A stretch of DNA of 64,000 nt from Ligula intestinalis (lineage: Eukaryota > Platyhelminthes > Cestoda > Diphyllobothriidea > Diphyllobothriidae). The position numbers were made by a program, and so were the translations under genes. The stretch covers positions 55,913,568-55,977,567 of the forward strand of contig JAYGXS010000001.1 in the NCBI GenBank assembly GCA_036362985.1, in the 5' to 3' direction. Below, piece by piece: positions 12,401 through 24,400 of this stretch (position 1 is the first letter of the stretch; each line of letters starts with the position of its first letter). The notes beneath the pieces were generated by a model that saw nothing but the letters and a program-made list of their open reading frames with translations, searched no databases and was not told the DNA's origin.

Positions 12401-15400
12401 AGGCAATACCCAGCAATCGCAACGAATGGGTCAGGAAGGTGGAGTGATGATGCTGGTGCGGGCTTGGATAGCTCTCATGAAGGTGAGTTTCAGGAAAGTT
12501 TATCGTAATAGTTTCTTTGTTGCAGGTGCAATCGAACAATGTGGCAGCCACTTAACGACCAGCAAAGCAAGCGAAGATCGCCACGCATCGAAGGAAGACT
12601 GCGGTGGAAGCGACGAGAGAAACACACCAAAAGTACCCGGCGGGGAAGGTAAAATGGATAGCTTAAAATTCAGCTCGTAGCATGTGCTGCAGCCAAAACT
12701 GAACTGCGCAACTGCAAAGTTTACTGCAGGCGGGTGGCCGAAAGGAAAAAGAAGCGGAGGAAGCTGGATCAACGAGCGTCCAATACAATGAAAGAATAAG
12801 AATGCGGATGCTGCCACAGGTAAGACAGCTAAGTGAAAGCTAATGTATTTGTAGGAACCCGTGTAGAAGGAACGAACCAACCGAAGCCACCGCATGCGGT
12901 CGAAGGGAAACGGCTAAAACAGTGCAGAAGGAGGCCGTTTGTAAATATTTTTCTGTAAATGTTATTTTTTGTGAGTAAAAGGAAACACTGAATTATAAGT
13001 TTTTGAGGTGTGGACGGGGAAATAGGACTTATTCCGTCCGCATTTTACAGAGGCTTAGTCCGCGGATTATGAAAAGTGTAACCGAGGCGAACTGTTGTGG
13101 GAATCCTAAATGACGCGGAGCATGGGGACCGTAATTGAGACGCTAGAAGATCCCTAAGTATGGGACCGCAGAGTTAGTGGCCACGGCTCAGTTAGTTGGC
13201 CGCAGCCGAAGCTGTACCAAGAAACGACCGGGAACAAGAGATTCGACCGAACCGATTAACCGAAGAGTAAACTGCACTATTCACTCTTAAGTTAGTTGGT
13301 AAGTAGCCCAAGTTGAATCAGGGGTTCCCGCCGGAGTCCAAAGGGGGTGCAGTTGGGGAGAGTGAGAGAAGTCGTGACCTTGTCCGGCTTGAGCCAAAGA
13401 TCGGAGGGGGGCCTGAGTTGGGTGCCTGGGCGGGAACTGCAGACGATCAGATGGCGGCAGGCATGCGGCGAGACGTAACAGTCGGGACGACAGTAGGGTG
13501 TAGGCGAGTCCATCCGGTGTTGATGCTGGTGAATGAGCCTAAGTTAGCCACTGAGTTGCTGTGCCAGAGCACAATGAGTCACCCGGGGGGGTTGACGTCC
13601 CGAGGTAGCAATCGTCGATGTATAGTAACCCGGAAGGACTGGAGGATGGTAGCAGGACCTTGGTGCACTGGCTCACTTTGCTTGCGACCTCCCTCACTTG
13701 GTTCGCGAACGTGCAGAGATTCGGTCGGATTGTTCTACGGCACTCTTCACTCGTCCGCGTGGACGGCGAGGAATAGACAAGTTTGTTGATTGTAGGGATT
13801 ATGTCCGTTCCCGCTCAGGAACACAATGGCTTCGAGAAAAACGGTCGGTACAAGATAAAGTGGTTAAGAAGGGCAAAAGCGGAGGTCAAACGGGAAGACG
13901 ATCAAGGCACATGGGAAATTAGGAATAATGAGACAATGTGCGATGCCGCACCAGGAAATGGCCTAGGTCAGGAGATTCGGTCGGATTGTCCTGCAGAAGA
14001 CTTAACTGCACACCTCATTTGTCCGCTTGGGCGGGGAGGAACAGACATGGTTGTTGACTATCGGGTTAAGTCCGTTCCGGCTCAGGAAAACGTTTCCCAG
14101 AAAGCGGCCGAAAAACGATAAAGTGAGAAAGAAGGGCAGAGGTGGACGGCACACGTGATGACAATCGAGGAACTAGGTAAATTCGGAAGGATGAGTCAAA
14201 GCGTGATGTCCCGTAGGAACTCTAGCCGGGATAACGTTAACCACAGTAAACGCGCGGACTGCTCCATTCACTCGTCCGTGTGGACGTGTATGGGAGCTCG
14301 AAATGTGCCCGAGACACGGGATCAGCAAATGTAAGCCACCCGAAGGCCATAGCGTAGCAAGCTAAGAAATGAGCACAAGTCATGTGATCATGAGACGTGC
14401 GATCAGAAACCGTAAGCCACCCAACGATAGTAGTGTAGCACGCCAAGAAATGTTCCAAAGCAAAGTAGCAATACGATAATAATTAAGAATAACCATCAAC
14501 TATCAAAATATAAGAAGGCTTACTTTTCCATACATTACAAATTTTCCCAGCCGTCCCAATTTTCGCGCAAAAATTGGGACGGCTGGGAAAATTTGTAATG
14601 TATGAAAAAGTAAGCCTACTTAAATTTTGAAAGTAGATGGTTATTCTAGGTTAGGAAAAATTCCGACCCCTAGAGACAACCTCACCAAATAATGGTCGTT
14701 CTCCACAATAGGGCATCGTGTGAGTTATGAAGGAATGTAAAGTTTGACAGAAATTCCGGCTTTTTTAGCAAAGTGGCAAATTGCGAAAAAGTTGAAATCG
14801 GGCGTACTAGGTAAACTGAAGTTTTACATGTAGATAAAGCCTGTTCACGCAAAACTATTGAATGAATAAAGCAGCACAAGCAAAAATTTCATTGAAAAAT
14901 AATCCTTCTGTAAAATTTAATGCTATCTATACTTCCATATTACGTGCAATGTAATGCTACCGAACAACCCAGATTTCGCGTATGTATTCCAAAGCGTTTT
15001 CACGAAAATTGCTAGTTTTTTCATTCGTTTATGCATTGCTGCAGTTACAATGGACTGAGGCAACCACATTTTCGCTTGAGGTTGCCCATTGGGAGATCAG
15101 AGGAGTCATCTATTTTGTAAGCGCACGTGCGGACATGCCGATTAGTGCCTTCTGGATTTAAATGGAATTTTCAGGTGCAATTGTAGACGTACCCTTTTTT
15201 CTGCACTAAGAGTAATTGCCGTCCGCCGCATTCCTTTGTAATTATTTTGGGATATCGATTACGAAAAGATTCAGATATTCCTTGAAATGCTAATAGAGAC
15301 TTTACGATTTTCACTGACTTCAGTCGATTGAACATAAATAATGATCATATTCTACGTTCTTACCAAAACCTTAAAAATAAGATATATCTTAAAAGCATTT

Positions 15401-18400
15401 ACTTAAATAACGAGCTTTTAGACATTCTTTCCTATGCAACTGTCTGTTTGCATCATGGTTTCAGAACCACCCAAACCTGTCAACTAATTGCCGAGAAAAA
15501 GGAACGTCCACACGAAAAGTCGCAAATGAATGTGCCTAAGATTGTTTAAGAAATTTTTTACAACAAGTTATATCTTGAAAAAGAGCTTTAGTTACATAAG
15601 TTGTTGTCAGATATCTGTGAATTTTCTTCTTTTTTTGACGATTAAGTCAAGATGAGAATGGAAAATTTTGGACAGTTTTTTTGATTTCCATAAAAATAAA
15701 GGATATGTCTTCTGTAATAAATGAAAGAGCTAACTATTCTATTTTAACCGGAACAGTTTTCAGTATATTTGGTTGCTTATAAACTCAGTTCTACAATAAC
15801 GAAAGCAGAACAGAGTGGCAGGATATCAAGTGCGATTTTGATTAAACTGTTTTGCAATGTCCAGCGGCAACTCACTTAAATGTGTCTCATGTTAACTGTC
15901 TTCAACTTCATATTGACTGTACAATCGATTTGGTTACTTTATACGAATAGGGTCCTCAAGTGCATTACTTGCCTGTAACGCTTCAAATATACAGTTAACA
16001 TTTTCATTGGAGCATAGCAAATGACTGCCTTATAAGTTAAATACTCAATTTTATGGCACAAACTTGGCGGATTTGCAAAATAGAATTTTTTAAATTATTT
16101 TGCTCTTCTTTCCCCAAAATAATGCGCTATCTCATAATTGTACTAAACTCGATTTCGTGAAAGCTAAACAAAATTTTCCGTTCTCTGAACATGTATGATT
16201 AAAAAGTCTCCGCCACGTTTTGGCCACGTTTTGGCCACGTTTTGCCCCCATTAGGCTGATCTTAACAGCACTCTTTGCTATTAAACAGAATTTAGCACCT
16301 CACGTCAACTCATTGAACAAAATAAACAACCTCAAGTGTGTGTTAAATCACACAGTCAAATTTTGCTGCTCATTTTTCATCAGATATGTAATCTATTGTG
16401 TATATTGAAAGGAGAAGGTAATCAGAAAAGAGAAATTCACTCGTTATTTTGCTAATATATTTTGATATCGATAGTTAACTGAAATCAGTGAACCTTTCGT
16501 AGGTGTCACTTATTGCCGGAAAGATAGATGTTAATAAATTAGGTTTTCTCAATTCCGTTCTATAAAAGTCCGATTGAATCCCTATAACTTCAGGCTGTGT
16601 GGCTCTCGTGCAAGGTGTCGGAAAGCAAGATATAATGTGGACAATAAAAGGCAAACAGAATACAACATCTGAATTCACAAGTTCGGTAATAGCCTTTAGT
16701 TCGAGACTTACACCTTTTCATCGCTGAGACGTTTGAGAATTGTGGAGAGGTCAATTGGTCGCTTGATGACCTTTCGATAGAGCGGAACGCCCTTGCTACT
16801 TACTGGCCTTCTGAAGGGCCACGATGCTTCGTGTGCAATGAGATCTTCCGTGGCCCGTCTATTTTAAAACGTACAAAATGTTAGACGAAGAAAATTAAGC
16901 GTCTCATAGTCAGTAGCATAAAGAATAAAAAATTTTGTCCTTGCGGTGCCTCATTCTGTCAACATTACTAACTGCAACTGTGCTTCGAATTCACATTCGG
17001 AATACAAGTAGGTACAGGAAAAAAATCGTGCGTTATCTTGATACGTTAAGACCAAATTTTCAAAAGTAAGTTTGAGGGCATACCGCTTCCCTGTATACCT
17101 GTTATTCTTCTATGCGGAGGTAGTGAGATTTCGAAGCCTAGAAGTTTCAATTTACGCAGTAAAGGGTTGATGTAATAAATGCTTGGGAAGAAGGCACTGA
17201 GCATTACCGACAAAACTCCAAATCGATTGTGTTCATTGGTTGTCGCAGCTTGCCAGCAGTCGTCCGCGAACGTTTGGGTCTGCTTGTACCACGGGTCTCA
17301 CCTTGCGACGGCGTTTCGAGACTACTGGAACCATTCACCGACCCCAGATCCGAGTTCGAGAATAGACCATTGGGGCTTGACTCTTTTCGTCGTCCCAAAT
17401 AACTTCCAGTGCGACTGCTGAAACCATTGGCAGAGCCAGACTCTTTGTCAAAGTCTGCCGGTGAATGGGAAGCATGGTTGCAGCCAACACCGTCGTTGTT
17501 GGCGGCGATTGCCACTGGAGGCAATTTTCCTCGCTTCAGTGACCGCTTAGCATTGAAGCGAACGAGAGACTTGACAGTCTGATGACGTTGCCTTTTGAGC
17601 AAAAGCATCTTGCGTTGGCGCTGCCGCTGTTTTTGTTGTTTTTGATGCTTCGGCAGGAGGTCGGAAAAGCGGCAGACATTTGTCTGGTGTGATTGCTGTT
17701 GTTCGCCTTGTCGCGGTTTGGCCATTCCACGGATACGGCCATCGGAGGAGTTTGATGGAAAGCTGCTGGCGCGTTTTGGTCGCCGTCCACGGGTGCCGAC
17801 GTCTTTCCTGCTTGATTGATTTGGTGCGAGATGAGTCTTGAAGTCAGATCGAATGCATTGACGTTTGTTGGATATCGCCACCTGTTGCGCCAGCTTCCGC
17901 TTCTTTGTATTATTTGCCTGCATGAAATTTATACGCAGGTCATGCGATGAGTATCGAAAATTTAAGGTGCAGTTCTGGAAGTTATGACTGCTTGGTGATA
18001 AGCCCTAGTTGGCATTTTAGTAGCCACTTGAGATGAGTTCACGAGATTTGATAAAAACAACACTAGCGAAGCACCAAGCGCCGTGATCTGTTTGGTGTCG
18101 GTTTTTTTAGAAACTGATCAGAGCACAAACTTTACGGCAGTAAATGGTTAAGCGAAGTCATGGCAGTAGTTTGGTTCAAGTCAACTTTTTTGCGAGATCA
18201 AAATGAAAGATTATCTTTTGGGGCAAAATTAGCTCATATATCTCTAGTCCCAGCATGTTTTACTGCAGAAACGATGGTTATAGAGTTGTGTGGGGTGGGG
18301 AAAGAGGATAAGCAGTGAAGGAAATTTTTGGAAGTAAGTGTAAAGTGAAAAAATGGAGTCGAAGTTGCTTCCCGCGGCCGCTGGGAGCAGGTTGTTCCGC

Positions 18401-21400
18401 ATGTAAATAGGAGGTGGGCGCGGCTCTTCGCGCCGCGGACTATACTCATCTAACTCCAGAACGGTAAGTTGGACCTCAGGTAAGTTGACGTAGACGACCT
18501 AACCACCATTTCAATTTTTCGGGAAATTCAAGAAACCTTCAATTTGATAGTCGGGTTTTTCCGCAATAAGTTAAACGATAATACAGATTAGGAGAACCTT
18601 CAGATATGAATCAACAACACTTCTAAATACAGTAAAATAAAAATTCATTTAGCCTTCATTAAACTATATTCCACTGTGTGTCCTAATTCCCCGCCCGTAA
18701 AACCCTATAACCAACGTTTTCATAGGACAACCTGCAGGGAGTAGGGATTAATGAGTGGGGCTACATAAGCTACTTTTGCCTCTTTTGGCTTTTGAGCATT
18801 TCGGAACCCGAAACCCGAAAATAAAACCCTATTTGCTCACCTTATATATGAACGTGGATAAGAAGAAGACATGTACAAGTTTATAAAACATACGTCCTTA
18901 CAGAGCGCGAGCTTTTATAAATAGTTGCGTGGTTTGCGGTAAAGTAATTATTAAAAAGCGTAGATGGTAGTAATATATCTATCTTCAGTGCAAGAAAAAA
19001 TGAAAGGCACCAACTTCACCTTCGGAGCTTCGGTCTAGATTTCTTCAAGATAATCTTACGGCGAAGCCCAATTAGTGTTCGAGGCAATAACAAAGATTGG
19101 AGGCGGGACTGAAATGGACCAATATCCGTAAAGTTTCGTGATCAGCTCGTCGAAGCCTTTTTAGGGAGAGAATGCTTTGTTTTGAAGGTAATATCCACAT
19201 TTTCCAGAAAAAAATGGCTCCATTCACGGAGAGCAAGAGATAAGTTAAGGGGTCGCGGTAAAAGGTCATAGAATACTAAAAGTTAAAGGTTTACACGATA
19301 TCCACATCTTTTATGGAGACAAGTCGCTTTAAACTTTTCAATTTTCATTTCTTCACACGTGAGATAGCGTGCTAGGAATCGGAGTACAACGTGCTGGTAT
19401 GGCGATGTATGGCAAGACATATGACGGAAGTTTCGGCGCATAGTACGGGAAGATTTCGCAGCCATTAGTTCAGAGTTGAGGGAGTGAGCGACCTCACTTA
19501 TTATGCCTTGGTTACAGACGGGATTGTACCGGATGTCCGGGACAGAGGCCCACGTTGCAACTGCACGGTCATTCCCTGTTTATCGGTGCCGTTGAAGGGT
19601 CACTGCACAACAACTCACAAGCGAAGGTGTCTCGCAGCAGAATTTTTCCCGGCACAACTCATGCCGGTCAGTGCAGGCACGAACGCTGTTCTAGTAGTGA
19701 TCGATCTTGGGCGAAATTACCCAAAATTCAGAAATCCGTTTTCGATTAGGAAACAGTACTTAAGTGGGGTTGCAACATTTTTAGCTAAGCATGATCGCAA
19801 TATATCTCAGACATACTAGAATGTTGGCTTTTGAATGCATATCTTTTTAGCCGCCTGAAAAACCGCGACAATTCAACCGCCGCACTCGACTTTGTCCACT
19901 GCGTGCCTCGGAAGACTGAAAGCAAACACAATGACTTGTGCATGAGTTAGTTTTAAGAGAACTGCGCTGCGCTGCGTTTGCTGCACTATCTTGTTTTTCA
20001 CCTATCCGTGACCGATGTCTCGACGGCTTCAAGAAAACCAGGGGCGGGATCGGACTCAGATGAAACACATACCTAGTATTATAATCTGTCGTGCCCTTAC
20101 CGGGTAGTTATCAAACGCTGGTGCGGCGTGAGCCTGCACCTACACGTGCCACCACGCTTCCTTCCCCCATGTGCGGCATTTCTTATAAGAGAGCAACCTA
20201 AGAAACGCCTGCCCTACCCTGATCTAGCTCGAAGTTGGTTCAGTTCGTCAACCACGCGACCCGTTTAGGAGGCACAGCAAAAACCACGCTTGGTACAAAG
20301 AAAATCCCTAAATAGCACACATTTTTATAGTGGGTTTTGATGCTCCTATCAACTTTAGACATGATTCGAAGGGAAGAAAATACTAATTTCCTTCGAATTA
20401 AAGTATCATTTTTAGAAATCACAGATAATAATATGCTTTCTTGTACTCACTTATCTGCATATTAAACCTTCCCATTTTATACCCACAATAATGGTTCGTT
20501 TAGTTTTTTTAAAAGGTTCGCGATTATAAAAATTTAAAACTGTAAGATATCTATCCAAATAGCCCGGTGTATGTCCATTTATTAATGCTTCTCGTGAAGC
20601 ATATGACATAGTCCACATCCATTGCAAAATGTTATGAGCCCTCTGTGGTGTGTTCTTTATGTCATAGAGGAATGTATGATTTCCCCTATACGGAAAGCAT
20701 ACGGCTTGTAAACTGGAAATCTTAAACACATATGGAACGGCAGACAGGGTTCCAAATGCGTCGGCAACTAAAAAAATTTAAATCTTAAAGCTACCCTTCT
20801 TTCGAATACTCAATTTGAAGATTATTGACTACCATATAAGTACGAGGATTTTTATTTATGCCCTTTATAGAGTTATTTGAATTTATTAAAGCATACGAAC
20901 TCACTATAACATACGCATACTACTTAAATACGCAGTTTTCACCGTGTGGTGTTTGAAAGGGACCGAAAATATGTGCATTCAAATCTGGAATTATGGTGTG
21001 TCTGACATATTTTGCGGCCATTCTGTAAGCTAATATATATTACCAAATCAATTAAGTAAGCCATCCTACTCAAAAACAGATTTGAGAATTTCCGTTGACA
21101 TTTCATGAGATCGACCAGTGACTTTAGACACTTTTGACTCGAAAGAAGGGTACCGCGATAACCCAGTTTCTGGCTAATCGGCGCGTCTACAGGTGCCGAA
21201 TAGTGGAACAGCGATCAGTAAAGGTTATTTGAGAAATCAGCCAGTTCTCGGGTCTGACGAATAAGCAGTCATAGAACAGCAACGACAATGCTACCAGGGA
21301 GTAGAGGTCAGTCTTGCATTCCCACTACCCAAAACCTGTTTGCAACACTGTGGTATGCTGATAGTGAATCTTTATTAAACCAATATGCATTCCACGGCCG

Positions 21401-24400
21401 CCTTGTACTCATGTACTTGAACCGAAACGCTAGAGAGCAACTCTCCAACAAATAACCCCAAACGGCTGTTCGGGACCTCTATATACTCAAAATTCTTGAG
21501 AATCCGCATGAAAATGTCGGATCCCAATAATGCCTTTTCCTACGACGACCACGAGAAAAGACGCACTCTACACTCCTAGTGTGGATGAATAGTATGCTAG
21601 TCGAACCACTTAACTAAGAATAGACTGTTGGCATTGCATGTCGGACTGTTCAAACTTTCCTGAATCGTAGTTTATGAAATCTGGCGGTATATTAAATGGA
21701 TGTCTACCGTCTGGCTGAAGTCCGAATCTCCGATTCGGGACAAAAAGATCCGACGGGTAGGCCACAACTTCGCCCTGCACCACAGCGGTGCCTGCGACTT
21801 CTCTTTTGAAAATGACATACCGATAGTCCACTGTCCACTACTTGCATGGAAAGTAGTCATTGACCGTAAGTATGATTTGGGAGCCAAGTTAAAAACACTT
21901 TTACCAACACTATAAACGCAAATGTCTGCATTAGGATCTGAGCCATGCCCTGAAGGAATCTTCTGCTCACAACTCCAAGAAATGTTTGAGACTTCCCCTC
22001 CATGGTTTATTGAAGGTTGTCGAGGACTGGAAAAAATACATTGAGCCAGCCGACTACCCAATAAAGACAGAGTGCAGTTGTTTGCTGCAGAATGTCGTTT
22101 TCTACCAGACTCTTGCTCTTTAATTCAATCCCCCGAACACGTAGAGGTCGTTTTGTTGTCTGTTCTTTCCTCTGCCTCGGGTTGGTCTATTTATTCGGGA
22201 CGGCACACTGGAGAGGCAGTTAGACATGACTATAGAAATTGCCTCGCGAAAGTCCTCTCTGTTACCAGTATATTACGGCTATGCTCTTGATTGTTTTGAA
22301 GAAAACTTTTGTGACGCGCCAGGCATGAAACTGGGGTCCATGAAAACCGGGACTAGTCTTAAGCTACGACAAAGGCTTTGGAACACAAAACCAGCATAGG
22401 TCACTTAGGGAATATTCGTTGAATATTAAATGAGCCCGACCACATGCTTCACAAATGCAAGTTTAATCTAAAAAATGACAAGCAATATTCAACTACAAAT
22501 TATGATAACAAACGCACATATTCCGAGGAAAAAAGTAAGCTTATCAACTCAGTAGCCTTTAAAAAATAGAAAAATTAAGTCGAGGCATATTTTGGCCTAT
22601 CAAAAGAGCTAACTTATTGGCATAACTGTCACAAGGCAGCTAACCAAACGTATAAATAACCTATTATCTGAAGAGACCTCGCCAATTGGAATTCACTAAA
22701 AGGCGAGTTTTTAAATAATAATAATATAACGCTGATCCGAGACAAAAGTGCAGGTATTGCGGAAATGAGCGGAAATACAAATTCCAGGATGCAGCTTGAA
22801 GGAAGGAAGCACGATCGCGATCGTGTATCCCCGTCTCTCAAAAACACAATTATCGGTGAGGAGAAACAGCAAAGCTTTATTCCAAGTTTATATAACGTTC
22901 TCCAGCAACTGTATTGTGCACCCAAAAACTTGTGTAGGGATATCTAGCCTCCTAGAAATCTAAAAGGTTTGATCCTCGACCCCATGCATAAAGCGCATTG
23001 GAACCCAATCCAATCAGTACAGTGACGTATGATTTCACCAGCTCCACACGATTGATTTTAGAATGTAGTCAGAAGCCGGCTTAACTAAGGATTTGTATTT
23101 TTCGAAAAAAACATGCAAAGAAATCTGGTTTGGTATTTGATCTTCAAAAAATAGTTAAACCTACTCTTCCATCTCTGGAAGTTTCCACAACCGCCTTCGA
23201 AGAACTCGGATTTGCGCCAAGGAACCCCGTTGCGACCCCTACAGGGGCGGCTTGGGCACCAGGGCCAGATTGAGTGGTGTTTGTGGATGGTGTCACTCTC
23301 TCAAAAGTGGTACCGCGAGATAGGCAGAAGGAGCATTGCCAGCGACGTGGAAGACGAGGAGCAGGAGGCCGCAGGCAAGCCGGGTGCACGGCCCGCGAGC
23401 AGGTGCAACAGACAACCAATCGGTGAGCGGGATCGTGTGTAGAATTCGTGGTTGAGGTGTTGTTTAAAGCGGGTAACCGCGGAGGCAGAGGAAGGAACGT
23501 TTTCGAGACCCCGCAGACGAAACAGTGTCGCTTTCCCGTGGCTTTTGAAATGCAGTTGAAACAGAACCAGTCACCCGAGGGGATCGAGATCAGCGGGGGA
23601 CGGAAGCAATATGTATGATATCCGTGGTCGCAACCATCACACAGTAATAGTTGAGCCTCGTTTTTGTCGCGGCGACAAATCTGGCAAATCTAAGGAAACA
23701 AAGAAACATGCAGAGGATAACTGGTATTGGACGCCGGTCTGACTCTTATACTCCTACCTACCCATATATTAAACTAGTATTATTTACCTACGGATTAAAT
23801 GTCAGTACCATGCTATGACGATTCTGCGTTCACCAGGGCACGTACAGCCACTACATTTTCCTCAAAACACAATGTCTGCTATTCTGTAACGAACCTGAAA
23901 ACCTACGAAGACAAAAACTTCACGATCTGATGTCTCTCAAATATAGGCTTCATTTCTATGTGTTTACCCTCTATGTCTTTATAAGTTTAATAAGAACAGA
24001 AACCATACTTTTTACTCATCTTGCGGGAAGTCACGTTGGTCCCTAATTTTGTCATTGAGAAAAGGTTCTCATTTGACTCTGAAAAGTCGTAGTAGTTCCT
24101 GACTATTTTTATCGATAAATTGTCTCTTAAGTGGTTCTTGTAACTCACGCATTACAAAAAGCATGAATTTTTTTTTCTAAAAAAGGCACATAGCCTTTCA
24201 GGTTTCTACAAAGCAGTCTCCTGGAGTCCAGGTTATTGCAACCAATATGACGTAGGTTGCAAACTTTGAGAGCTATACTAAGAAGCATTCTGATAATAAA
24301 CCAGACCAGTTAAGAGCTCACCTAAATGGTTTGGGAAGTCGGAAAATAAAATCCTGTTTTTTTATCATAAAACCCCTCCTGGATAGTGATCAATCTGCTG

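Noticed and set aside
16707..16713. Donor AAAAG/gtgtaa for BAZ2 exon 18
   Set aside because: It would put the second half of the bromodomain out of frame; the gtaagt site two bases on restores it.
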